Source: CBDANW01 sp965197825
GTDB taxonomy: Bacteria > Acidobacteriota > Vicinamibacteria > Marinacidobacterales > DATDRI01
Direction of reading: 5' to 3'
DNA: 64,000 nucleotides
Assembly (NCBI GenBank): GCA_965197825.1
Contig: CBDANW010000003.1
Span: 2,356,001 to 2,420,000, forward strand
Below, piece after piece: positions 54,515 through 63,013 of the stretch. Position numbers and translations under genes: made by a program. Position 1 is the stretch's first letter, and every line of letters starts with the position of its first letter. The notes under the pieces were generated by a model. It searched no databases. It had not been told where the DNA came from and was given only the letters and a program-made list of their open reading frames with translations.

Positions 54515-55914
54515 GGTGATGTCTTAAGATTCCTGTCAAAGAAAAACGATGTATGGTTCCCCAAGCTCAAACCCGTCCCCGTCATGGGGACAGAAAAGGA
54601 GAACCATACATCATGGGAAAGGTACTACCGAGTCAGCGATTACTCAAGCAGTTCGAGGAACAACTGGTATTTGGGGAGATGAATCTCTCGGAGATCGTCC
54701 GGTCGGGAGCTCAGATGATGCTTCAATATGCGTTGGAGCGCGAGGTGACGGAGGCGTTGGGTCGAAACTACTATGAGAACGCTCCGGCAACGACGAAGGA
54801 GAAGGGACGACGCAACGGGTATGAGTCGCATCGGGTCCTCACGGGCGAGGGAGCGGTAACGGTGCAAGTGCCGCGGGTACGAGAAACAGAGAAGGTGTTT
54901 CAGTCAAAGATTCTCGACGCCTACGTGAGCCGGACCGAGAAACTCGATGAACTGATCGCGCGGATGTACGTCCACGGGATGTCGACGCATGACATTGAGG
55001 CGACGTTCGCGGACGTGCTGAGCGGCACGGGTGTCTCGAAGTCGGTGGTGAGCCGGGTCACACGGTGTCTGTCGGAGGATTTCGAGGCGTTTCGAAAACG
55101 GGATCTCTCGAACGAGAAGCTGTTGTATCTCGAGCTCGACGGCACGTACCTGCGCTACCACCAAGGAGCGGAGAGGAAAGAGCCCATCCTCGTTGCGACC
55201 GGCTATCGCGCTGATGGGACGCGAGTTCTTCTTCATATCGGTGTCGGCAACCGAGAATCCTACGAGAACTGGAAGGGGTTCTTGCAGGAGATGGTGGCCC
55301 GAGGAATGAGGGAGCCGTTGCTCATCGTGACGGACGGGAATCCTGGAGTGCTCAAAGCGATCGCAGAGGTCTTCCCTCGAAGCCTCAAGCAACGTTGCCA
55401 GAAGCACCGCCTCGAGAACATCCTGGGCAAGGCTCCGAAGGAAGTGCGCGACGAACTCAAGGCGGCCATCCTTGAGTCGTTCCATGCGAACAGCTACGAG
55501 CAAGGGCTGAAGAAGGGTCGGGAGGTGATCGCTCGGTACCGTCAACGATTCCCGAGCGCGATGAAGTGCATGGAAGAGACCCTCGAAGCGTGTCTTCAGG
55601 CGCTACGCCTTCCTGCGGCGCATCACAAAAGGCTTCGCACGTCGAATCTACTTGAGCGCACGTTCGGAGAGCACAAACGTCGCACAAAGGTCATTCCTCA
55701 CTTCTTCACCGAGGAGGCCGCGATGAAACTCTCGTTCGCTGTGCTCTTGGCCGTCGCAAACAAATGGCGCGGCGTGAGGATGGATGTCTTCGCCGCTAGG
55801 AAAGTCGAGGAGCTTCGCAACGAGCTTCTCCCGCAAGGCACGTCGGAGGAATCAGCAGCTTAACCGAGCGCGGGGAACCGTACGGAGATTTGACAGGAAA
55901 ATTAAGACTTGACC
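54515..55914 (+). mobile_element. IS256 element, copy D, full length (1400 bp)
   Basis: Same ends as copy C, opposite orientation. A perfect 9-bp duplication CAGATGGGC flanks it at 54506-54514 and 55915-55923. Copies C and D therefore entered separately. Confidence 0.95.
54613..55863 (+). CDS. IS256-family transposase, copy D
   Basis: 416 residues, intact, same start logic as copy C (AAGGAG then ATG). All catalytic motifs are present. With perfect target duplications and near identity to copy C, it is the best candidate for the active source of this family. Confidence 0.95.
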   Translation: MGKVLPSQRLLKQFEEQLVFGEMNLSEIVRSGAQMMLQYALEREVTEALGRNYYENAPATTKEKGRRNGYESHRVLTGEGAVTVQVPRVRETEKVFQSKILDAYVSRTEKLDELIARMYVHGMSTHDIEATFADVLSGTGVSKSVVSRVTRCLSEDFEAFRKRDLSNEKLLYLELDGTYLRYHQGAERKEPILVATGYRADGTRVLLHIGVGNRESYENWKGFLQEMVARGMREPLLIVTDGNPGVLKAIAEVFPRSLKQRCQKHRLENILGKAPKEVRDELKAAILESFHANSYEQGLKKGREVIARYRQRFPSAMKCMEETLEACLQALRLPAAHHKRLRTSNLLERTFGEHKRRTKVIPHFFTEEAAMKLSFAVLLAVANKWRGVRMDVFAARKVEELRNELLPQGTSEESAA

Positions 55915-56770
55915 CAGATGGGCTGCCATGCACCGTTATGCGCGTAACCATGACCTCTCGGAACCCGCAAAGTACCGGGAGATGAAAACCCTACTGAATA
56001 CGACCCTGTTCAGCGACTACATCCTGGTCAATTGGTTTTCCGGTACGGGAGATTGGGGACAAGGAAATTGGTACGGAGGGATTCGGATTCACCCTCCCGG
56101 CGCCGGACTGTATTTCTGCTGGGATGCGGAGATGAGCTACGGGCTCTACGACGAAAGATACGGGCATGCGTGGGGGGCTTGGGTTCCGCCAAGTTTCGTG
56201 TCGGGCGGGACGTCCGCGCTACACCAACTATGGATGGCTTTGGCGGACAGCCCAGAGTTCCGGCTGGAGTTTGCAGATCGCGTCTATCGTGCCTGCTACA
56301 ATGGCGGTCCCCTCGCGGACCATGTAAATAAAACCAATTTCCGAAGGCTAGCGGATTATGTGGAGCCGGCGATGCTTTGTGAGTCAGCCCGTTGGGGCGA
56401 CGCGAACCCTGGAAGGGAGAATCGTCCCTTCACGCGGGATGTGCATTGGAAGCAGGCGCGGGACTATGTTCTAGATTTGATGGACGGCAACGTCGAAAGG
56501 TTCATTCGAGCGCTACGAGACCATGATTACTACCCCACGCTTGACCCGCCGGTGTTCGAGCGAGCTTCTGACAGCGTCACCATCCGGCGCCCAGCAGGAG
56601 CGGAAAAAGTCTACTACACCCTCGATGGAAGCGACCCACGAAACCCCACGGCGCACAGTTTCAGCAAAGCCGTTTCGACGGTTCCTTTCTCTCCCAATCT
56701 CAAGGGACGTTCCCGGCGTGGTAACGAGTGGAGTGCTCTGAACGAATACGGAACTTGGGAACGAGATTAA

Positions 56771-57103
56771 CCGTACAGCGATTCGATATCGGCGAGGTCA
56801 GCTTTAGTGGTAACGGCATTGCCGAAGTGGTCACCTATCATGCTAACAGGCGAGAGCTCCATGCATCTATCCGAAGTTACCCGATCGTGGTTTCCAGGTC
56901 GATTGCGCGGTTGAATCGCACTGTATCTGACTGGCTTCTACCGGGCTCTCTACAACGAGGCCGAGCGTCCGGAAGGATGGTTTACCTCGGAGCATTTGGG
57001 CGGTGAGAAATGAGTCTATCAAACACTGTTTCCGGGGCGTGCTCACCGAAGAGTGGTCCATTGCCCGTTGGAGGCGACTGGTAGCTTTCATAGAGTCGGC
57101 GGT
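56771..57103 (+). pseudogene. Possible decayed remnant of a third CotH-type gene
   Basis: Short matches to the CotH genes in the right order: TTTCCAGGTCGATTGCG (as in FQVDCG), then LYNEAERPEG against YNAVERPDRR, then RRLVAFIESA against RKLADYVEAA. No continuous frame. Ends at a MITE tip. The assignment rests on small blocks and could be partly chance. Confidence 0.4.
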
Positions 57104-57210
57104 CGTCCTGTGCCAAAACTCGGCCCTTTTGAAATAGGCCATAAATCAGCAACTTAGTGTCTGTGTTTGCGACCGGGCCAAGGGCCGTGGGCTTTACAAT
57201 CGTCTTGGGC
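57104..57210 (+). repeat. Solo left end of MITE-A/C, twin of 49608
   Basis: Same sequence as 49608-49716, and the identity runs on to the IS630 target TA at 57241. Confidence 0.75.
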
Positions 57211-57242
57211 GGGCGGGTCGTCACCATGCAGATGACCACCTA

Positions 57243-58348
57243 GCGGACTGTAACATTTAAGTATTTAGTGATAATATCTCTCTCATGCGAGGGAGAGCCG
57301 TTGTGTTGACTCAAGCGGAACATAGGGAGCTTGGCAAACGAGTTTCGAGCCGTAGCGGTCGAGCAGATGACGCGCGGATCGCTCGGATGTTGCTCTTGCT
57401 GGCAGACGGTGCAAGCTATACGCAGGTGCAGCAAACGGTGGGCTGCACGGCGCCTTTTATCAGCAAGTGGAAACGCCGATTCTTGGAGGAGCGTCTGGCA
57501 GGTCTGTACGCGCGTCACGAGGGGCGTCCGATTCAAGTGCTCACGCCTCGGATGGAAGCACGGATTCTTTCGTGGACGCAGAAAAAACCGACCGACGGCT
57601 CGACTCACTGGAGCACGCGTCGACTTGCGAAGAAGCTGGGAATCCATCACATGATGGTGGCTCGCACTTGGAAAAAGCATGGTCTCCAGCCACACCGAAT
57701 TGAGCATTACAAGGCCTCCAACGATCCGGATTTCGAGACGAAGGCAGCGGATATCATCGGTCTATATATGAATCCACCTCAGCACGCTGCGGTGTTTCGT
57801 ATTGATGAGAAAACGGCGATCCAAGCCCTGGATCGACGGGACCCGATTTTGCCGTTGTCTCCCGGGTGGGCCGAGCGACACGGTTTCGAGTACGTCCGGC
57901 ATGGAACGCTTTCTCTCTACGCCGCCTTCGACACGAAGACGGGGGTGGTTTTGGGCAAGACTGTCCGCCGCCATACCAGCCAGGAGTTCGTCGCCTTCTT
58001 GGAGCAGCTGGTTGCGAGCCACAAGCGAAAGCGCGAAATACATGTCATCCTCGACAATCTGTCGGCTCACAAGACCGCCAAGGTCGCACAGTTCCTCGAG
58101 GCCAACCCAAAAGTCCGACTCCACTTCACACCCACATATTCCTCCTGGCTGAACAAAATCGAACTCTGGTTCTCCAAGATCGAGCGTGCCCTGATCCATC
58201 GAGGCGTGTTCACGTCAACCCACGACCTGACCCGCAAGATCATGCGCTACATTCGCAAGTACAACGAAGACCCCAAGCCCGTGAAGTGGACCTACAACGA
58301 TCCGTCACGACGCATTAAAACCACTAAACGTTCAGTTGTTACAGTCAC
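57243..58348 (+). mobile_element. IS630-family element at a TA target
   Basis: 1106 bp between TA dinucleotides at 57241-57242 and 58349-58350. Inverted tips GCGGACTGTAACATTTAAGT and (minus strand) GTGACTGTAACAACTGAACG. The empty site, CCACC-TA-GTCGAGAGCGAAT, is present at 49740-49760. Confidence 0.9.
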
Positions 58349-58667
58349 TAGTCGAGAGCGAATATCGAAACGTAGTCCACGTCGCTGGCATCACGCCGCA
58401 TCCGAACGAACAGTGGATGACTCAAGTGGCTCGCAACGTGACCATGGCAGATGTCGGCTTTGTGTCCTCGATCCGATACCTCATTCACGACCGGGACTCG
58501 AAGTTTTGCAAGTCGTTCCACCAGACCATCGAGGCGGTTGGCGTCGCGCCGGTCAAGCCGCCCGCACGGAGCTCGGATTTGAACTCGTTCGCGGAGCGCT
58601 GGGTAGGTTACGCGGCAACCGCCAACGGAAGCACCGATGGTTCGGCTTCCGGACAGATGGCCAGTAG
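57285..58667 (+). CDS. IS630-family transposase, reading through its 3' end
   Basis: The transposase proper is about 350 residues: HTH (ASYTQVQQTVGCTAPFISKW, RRLAKKLGIHHMMVART), then DDE motifs FRIDEKTAIQALDRR, HVILDNLSAHKT and WLNKIELWFSKIERALI, ending at YNDPSRRI. No stop occurs inside the element, so translation continues about 105 residues into the transposase relic downstream (to 58667). An alternative start is the GTG at 57300. Confidence 0.9.
   Translation: MRGRAVVLTQAEHRELGKRVSSRSGRADDARIARMLLLLADGASYTQVQQTVGCTAPFISKWKRRFLEERLAGLYARHEGRPIQVLTPRMEARILSWTQKKPTDGSTHWSTRRLAKKLGIHHMMVARTWKKHGLQPHRIEHYKASNDPDFETKAADIIGLYMNPPQHAAVFRIDEKTAIQALDRRDPILPLSPGWAERHGFEYVRHGTLSLYAAFDTKTGVVLGKTVRRHTSQEFVAFLEQLVASHKRKREIHVILDNLSAHKTAKVAQFLEANPKVRLHFTPTYSSWLNKIELWFSKIERALIHRGVFTSTHDLTRKIMRYIRKYNEDPKPVKWTYNDPSRRIKTTKRSVVTVTSRERISKRSPRRWHHAASERTVDDSSGSQRDHGRCRLCVLDPIPHSRPGLEVLQVVPPDHRGGWRRAGQAARTELGFELVRGALGRLRGNRQRKHRWFGFRTDGQ
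58351..58610 (+). pseudogene. Integrase-core transposase internal fragment
   Basis: AGITPHPNEQWMTQVARNVT, YLIHDRDSKFCKSFHQTIEA and DLNSFAERWV in a frame different from the IS630 read-through; more than 90 percent like 25225-25450. It ends at a degraded IS1-like tip at 58608. Confidence 0.8.
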
Positions 58668-58905
58668 GTGTCGACGCTGTGGCGCTCGAGTAGATGGATG
58701 TGCTCCCCGGTGAAGACGACGAGTTTGCTCCTGAGCGTGTCGCTCCAGACGGAGCAATCGCTTATGTCGGCTCTCCAGATCGTTTCGTAGCCAGACACTT
58801 CGGGCGCCGCAGGGGCTGACTTCGGTGCCCTGGAGCTGCAGCTCGTTCGAAACGCGCTGAGAGCCATGCGTCGGGAACTCAGGCTTGTTCGGTGTTGGTT
58901 CATGC
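58612..58905 (-). pseudogene. IS481-like transposase N-terminal HTH fragment
   Basis: On the minus strand, HGSQRVSNELQLQGTEVSPC then ARSVWLRNDLESRHKRLLRL gives the DNA-binding head. The frame then shifts to EHIHLLERHSVDTYW. No catalytic domain. It overlaps the last codons of the membrane protein at 58900. Confidence 0.6.
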
Positions 58906-60063
58906 CGAAGACGGTCCGGGCAACCGCGCGTGAGTTAAGGGACGACGTACCGCCATCGCCAGCGACTCAAGGCAGAGGAGAAGTACGATCGGGAATGTTT
59001 CGTAGAGCACGCGGATCTCTCCGTAGATGCCGCCGACGAGGTACAGCCCCAGGAAGGGAGCCAGGACCCACGTGCAATCGCGCAGGAAAGGGCACTTTCC
59101 ACGGATACCAAACAGGGCCAGCGCCAGCACTCCCCATGTCCCGACCCCTCGGGGTTCCAGAGTCGAAAAAATGGCGCGGAGATTATCGGCGAGGTGAAAC
59201 TCGATGGCCGAACCCGGGTTCTGCTCGAAGTGGTTAAGGAGGAACGCCAACGTCGCCCCAAAGAGAACCAGCTGGCCTGACAGGTGCAGCGCTAGGGCCG
59301 GGGCCGACATCCGACACCTCAGGTGTGCGAAGAATGGAACACTGAGGAGAAATGTCGTTTCCTTGTTCCAGAGCGCTAGAGCGTAGACAGCGTAGAACAG
59401 CACCCACTGCCGTCGCCAGAGAAACGTGAGACCGAGCGTGAACAGCGTCAGGGCCGGGAAGTCGTAGAGCGTGTGCGCACCGAAGCCCCCGAAAAACGCG
59501 GGGAGCATGCAGAGGGCCATCAGGGCCAGAAGATCGGGTGTGCCTTTCGAGGAGAACTCGTAGAGACTCTCGGCAAGGACCCTGAATGCGAGCGGGAAGC
59601 CCACGAGGGCCACGTAGGACAGCGCGATGGCGATCAGAGATTCAAGGAAGTGACGGCGGGGCACCCGGAACTCACGAGCCGCACGCCGCATGGCTCCGGT
59701 GTCGAGCCTTGCTACCAGCCAGTCGGCCACGGAGTCGGGCACGGCAGACCTGATCAGAAGAGCCGTCGATGGCACCAGCGTCCGACGGACCCAAGGCTTT
59801 TCTGCCTCACCATGGATCATCGCGGGGACCGTAGCCTCGACGTTCCTCAGGCGTTGGTGGGTGACCTGCAGGCTCCAATCTACCCCTATCCAGGAGACGA
59901 AGATCGGAAGCGCAGCAGCCGTGTAGACCGCCAAGCGGAGCAGGCCGCTTGAAGCTCTGCGCATCGCTCGGCGCCCGCCCTGGTCCTCGACACCTGATGT
60001 GCTCGAACTCATTGCGCCTTCAATCAACGGAGCCTCCTCCAGCAGATGCCTTGGCAACGACAC
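58900..60063 (-). CDS. Polytopic membrane protein of unknown function
   Basis: 387 residues with about nine membrane segments (first near 45-62). Loop motifs GAHTLYDFPALTLFTLG and YALALWNKETTFLLSVPF recur in uncharacterised bacterial inner-membrane proteins that may be GT-C relatives. The last residues (LTHARLPGPSSA) come from sequence shared with the adjacent transposase relic, so the C-terminus may be cut. It could start at the later ATG of MSSSTSGVE. Confidence 0.7.
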   Translation of the reverse strand: MSLPRHLLEEAPLIEGAMSSSTSGVEDQGGRRAMRRASSGLLRLAVYTAAALPIFVSWIGVDWSLQVTHQRLRNVEATVPAMIHGEAEKPWVRRTLVPSTALLIRSAVPDSVADWLVARLDTGAMRRAAREFRVPRRHFLESLIAIALSYVALVGFPLAFRVLAESLYEFSSKGTPDLLALMALCMLPAFFGGFGAHTLYDFPALTLFTLGLTFLWRRQWVLFYAVYALALWNKETTFLLSVPFFAHLRCRMSAPALALHLSGQLVLFGATLAFLLNHFEQNPGSAIEFHLADNLRAIFSTLEPRGVGTWGVLALALFGIRGKCPFLRDCTWVLAPFLGLYLVGGIYGEIRVLYETFPIVLLLCLESLAMAVRRPLTHARLPGPSSA

Positions 60064-60329
60064 TTGCCTTCATCAGGAGAGCAAACTTTCTGCCGGAGGT
60101 CTGCGTTGCCCGGAAGTAGTTGGGTAAACCGTCTATGCGCGGGGGAGGCTGGATTGTAGGTCTCAGAGTACCGAAAGACCTCGCCGATTTTCATGCTTTT
60201 CGCCGTGTCGAATGATGCGTTCATTCCATTCTTTGGTACTTTCGAGTGAACGAACGATTTCGGTCACTCCCCGATGACCTCCGCCCACGCGGGCGGTGCC
60301 ATTGCTGTCAAGTTTTGGTGCTTGCCCTG
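60064..60329. other. Noncoding stretch with an IS110 end remnant
   Basis: At about 60262-60315, GGGCGGTGCCATTGCTGTCA plus AG repeats the outer end of the IS110 at 15650-15695 (about 80 percent over 45 bases). The rest shows no recognisable feature. The detached end lies directly beside IS3 copy 2. Confidence 0.5.
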
Positions 60330-60359
60330 TGAACCGCCCCGGGTTTTCCGGAGACTGTT

Positions 60360-61278
60360 TTAGTTGAGTCTCGCCATCTCTAGCGAGCCTTCCTGCGAGC
60401 GATAGTAGTTCATCTCGTACTCGACCGGGTGAGACATTACCGATCGGCTCCAAGAGTCGTTGCGTGTTGTACCAATGGACCCACTCGAGGGTGGCGAACT
60501 CAACGTCTTCGAGACCACGCCAGGGCCCACGTCGACGGATCACCTCGGTCTTGTAGAGGCCGATGATGGATTCAGCCAAAGCGTTATCGTAAGAGTCGCC
60601 TCGGCTGCCGACGGACGGCTCAATACCCGCCTCGGCGAGCCGCTCGGTGTAACGGATCGAGACGTACTGCACGCCGCGGTCGCTGTGATGCACCAATGGG
60701 TGTTCTGGGTTTAGTCGGCGCTCGTGCAGCGCCTGCTCCAACGCATCGAGAGCGATGCCGGCAGTCAACGATGTCTTCGCTCGCCAACCGACGATGAGTC
60801 GAGCGAAGACGTCGATGACGAAGGCGACATACACGAAGCCGCGCCACGTGGCGATGTAGGTCAGGTCCGAAACCCAGAGCTCGTTCGGGCGTGTGGCGTT
60901 GAAGTCGCGCTCCACGAGGTCCATCGGGCGAGCGCCGCTCGAATCCGGCTTCGTCGTCTTGAATCGACGTCCACGGACCGCCCCCTGGAGACCCATTTCA
61001 CGCATCAGACGGGCCACCGTGCATCGAGCCACGTCGCGGCCCTCACGGCACAGCTGACGCCAGACCTTGCGCACGCCATACACGTCAAAGTTCTCTTGCC
61101 GTACACGACGAATCTCGCCGCGGAGTTGGACGTCGCGCTTCGCTCTCGCTGGCTGGCGGCTTGGGTCCTTCTCTCTCGCTTTCTGCTCGTAATAGGTCGA
61201 CGGGGCGATCGGGAGCATCCGGCAGATCGGCTCGACCCCGTATTTTTCACGGTTCGCGTCCACGAACAACACATTCAC
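60360..61278 (-). pseudogene. IS3 OrfB, copy 2, late frameshift
   Basis: As OrfB at 40579-41496, with all three catalytic motifs, but an extra base (CACCCGGTCGAG against CCCCCGTCGAG) shifts the frame near residue 280. The native stop at 60360 is missed and the frame runs on to 60163 through 70 unrelated residues. Only the tail is affected, so partial function is possible. Confidence 0.85.
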
Positions 61279-61595
61279 CTCGGTCGGCGGTCGAGCTCCG
61301 CCTGGGCGAAAAACGCCGACGCCTTGAGAAGGATCTCGTTCGCCCGCTTTAGCTCACGGTTCTCTCGCTCAAGCTCCTTCAGCCGCTGACGCTCGTCCGT
61401 CGTCAGTCCCGCTCGTTTCCCAGCATCACGCTCTGCTCGCCGCACCCACGTGCGTAGCGTTTCCCGCGTACAGTCAATCTTCGACGCAATCGATGAGATC
61501 GCTGACCACTGAGATTCGTGCTGAGCCTGCTGGTCGAAAACCATCCGCACTGCGCGCTCTTTTACCTCCGGTGAATACCTGCTTCGTCTTGTCAT
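61275..61595 (-). CDS. IS3 OrfA, copy 2
   Basis: 106 residues from ATG (MTRRSRYSPEVKERAV), with the HTH and leucine zipper as in copy 1. Overlaps orfB by GTGA. Confidence 0.9.
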   Translation of the reverse strand: MTRRSRYSPEVKERAVRMVFDQQAQHESQWSAISSIASKIDCTRETLRTWVRRAERDAGKRAGLTTDERQRLKELERENRELKRANEILLKASAFFAQAELDRRPR

Positions 61596-61645
61596 GACTC
61601 CATCCTCTCAAGAGTTGGAGTCTCCGGGAAACCCGGGGCGGTTCA

Positions 61646-61800
61646 CGGCAGGTATTCAGCAACTGCTAGTCGAAGCTCCACAGACCGAGCAGGCAGAACA
61701 GGTCAACCAGGAGACCCGTGACGATGTTATCAACGGAGAGGTCGCATCATCCGACGAGGCGGAGATGACAGATCGGGCCTCCGCCGGCTCGGACGACTAG
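61646..61800 (+). other. Short open frame, likely gene remnant
   Basis: Open frame FTAGIQQLLVEAPQTEQAEQ to MTDRASAGSDD, acidic and Gln-rich, ending 10 bases before MITE-B. It looks like the C-terminus of a gene cut by IS3; no family recognised. Confidence 0.4.
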
Positions 61801-61809
61801 CGGATAACT

Positions 61810-61977
61810 GGTGCTTCCGCCATTAAGTGTTGGTGAGATGACGCTAAGACTTTACGCTGCATTAAATTACAGCTAAAATAACGCTCGCGACCTTCGCCGC
61901 GCGCTAAATGGAGCATAAGCGCTTTTTTTTTGCAAAGGGATACGTACACATCACCAACAGCAAACAGCGCAAGCACC
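61810..61977 (-). mobile_element. MITE-B copy 3 (168 bp)
   Basis: Tips GGTGCTTCCGCCATTAAGTG and AGCAAACAGCGCAAGCACC. Contains a run of nine T that differs in length from the other copies. Confidence 0.85.
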
Positions 61978-62075
61978 GGAGCTACCCTCAGAAGGTGTGG
62001 AAATGAAGTAAAGGCGGAGTAACCTTCCGCGTCACGAAACACGGCCTGAAGGGGCCAACGGAAGGAGACACTGCC

Positions 62076-62690
62076 ATGAAGGAAAAGACCACAAGACGAC
62101 GGAACTCGTCAAGGGTGGCTTGGGAGTCGCTGGAGAAGTGGGCGCGGCTGGAGATTCAGGATTGGGTGCGGGAGCTGATGGTAGCCGAAGTCACGGAGCT
62201 TCTAGGGCGTGAGAAATCGGAGAGACGGAAGCCCGTAGATACAATGGTGGGCTATCGAAATGGATACGGTAAGCCTTGGAATCTAACGATGAGCGTGGGC
62301 ACGGTGACGGTTCGTCGCCCGAGAGTACGGGACGTAGAGGAGAGGTTCGAAAGTCGAGTGCTTCCGCTGTTCAAGCGACGGAGCGAGACGGTGAGCGAGC
62401 TGATCCCCGAGTTGTACCTGCACGGCTTGGCTCATGGAGAACTTCGATTTGGCACTGCGAGGGCTTCTCGGAGAGAACGCTCCGCTTTCTCCCAGCACGG
62501 TGTCGCGGCTGAAACAGAAATGGCAGGGAGAGTACGAACAGTGGCTGGCGCGCCCGCTAGACGATCTCGAGCTGGACGCCATCGCGTTCGCTCGCAACCT
62601 GTGCCGCTCGCGCAGAAGCAGCTTACGTTCTTTGTCGAGCGTAAGCAGGCGCCCAGTTGGCGGGTTACGAAGGCGGCGACACGCAGGTGA
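62076..62690 (+). pseudogene. Mutator transposase, frameshifted and 3'-truncated
   Basis: ATG start with a Shine-Dalgarno-like GGAAGGAG upstream. N-terminal half VTELLGREKSERRKPVDTMV, GYRNGYGKPWNLTMSVGTVT, RRPRVRDVEERFESRVLPLF. After HGLAHGE the frame shifts by one base; the true continuation (LALRGLLGENAPLSPSTVSR, WLARPLDDLELDAIAF) is in the next frame to about 62600. The final FFVERKQAPSWRV block is a displaced piece. The catalytic core is missing. Confidence 0.8.
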
Positions 62691-62699
62691 AAGAGTACG

Positions 62700-62960
62700 T
62701 GCGCCAGGTTCGTCCTCCGACGCGCGCGCGATGGCCTGGCGCAGATCAGGGGTACCCCACGTGACCGCGTATTGGTTGATGTCGTCGCCGACGGCCTCAC
62801 ATGCCGCACGCTTGACGGCGTCTGGGGCTGGGCAATTGGGAAATCCCTGGGACAAGTTGACCCCATCGTGGGCATGACAGAGCCGGGTCATCTCTCGAAT
62901 GACCGACTCGGTAAAGCCGTGGGTGCGCCGAGCTGTCGCGAGCTTCGACATGGCGATCAT
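62700..62960 (-). pseudogene. N-terminus of a class I/II PLP-dependent aminotransferase
   Basis: About 75 residues: ESVIREMTRLCHAHDGVNLS, QGFPNCPAPDAVKRAA, DINQYAVTWGTPDLRQAIA. This is the substrate-binding head of the aspartate aminotransferase fold (normally about 390 residues), without the PLP lysine. The mutator relic replaces the rest, so the insertion or a following deletion killed a metabolic gene. Confidence 0.75.
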
Positions 62961-63013
62961 TATGCTTTAATGTAAAGGGTGGGAACGTTCGATAGTGCAA
63001 ACAGGAGATTCTG

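Larger units (their letters stand above)
51580..56770 (+). pseudogene. CotH-family gene copy 2, broken by two IS256 elements
   Basis: Three exon-like pieces: 51580-52247, 53648-54514 and 55915-56770. Together they would encode about 790 residues parallel to 47145-49553. The first piece is almost identical to copy 1; identity stays near complete into the second piece up to about 53840, then falls to roughly 90 percent (for example DLEIDPEVVNTSNKRKFVDG against DLDVGIDPDVVNTSNQREF). Insertion points are after CAGTAA (chitobiase module) and inside DRWA (CotH domain). The gene is dead unless both elements excise precisely. Confidence 0.88.
60330..61645 (-). mobile_element. IS3-family element, copy 2, both ends present
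   Basis: Tips TGAACCGCCCCGGGTTTTCC (left) and, on the minus strand at the right, TGAACCGCCCCGGGTTTCCC. 1316 bp. No flanking duplication found. Confidence 0.88.

Noticed and set aside
52248..55914. Composite transposon made of two IS256 copies
   Set aside because: Copy D has a perfect 9-bp duplication of its own and copy C has a different flank, so they are two single insertions.
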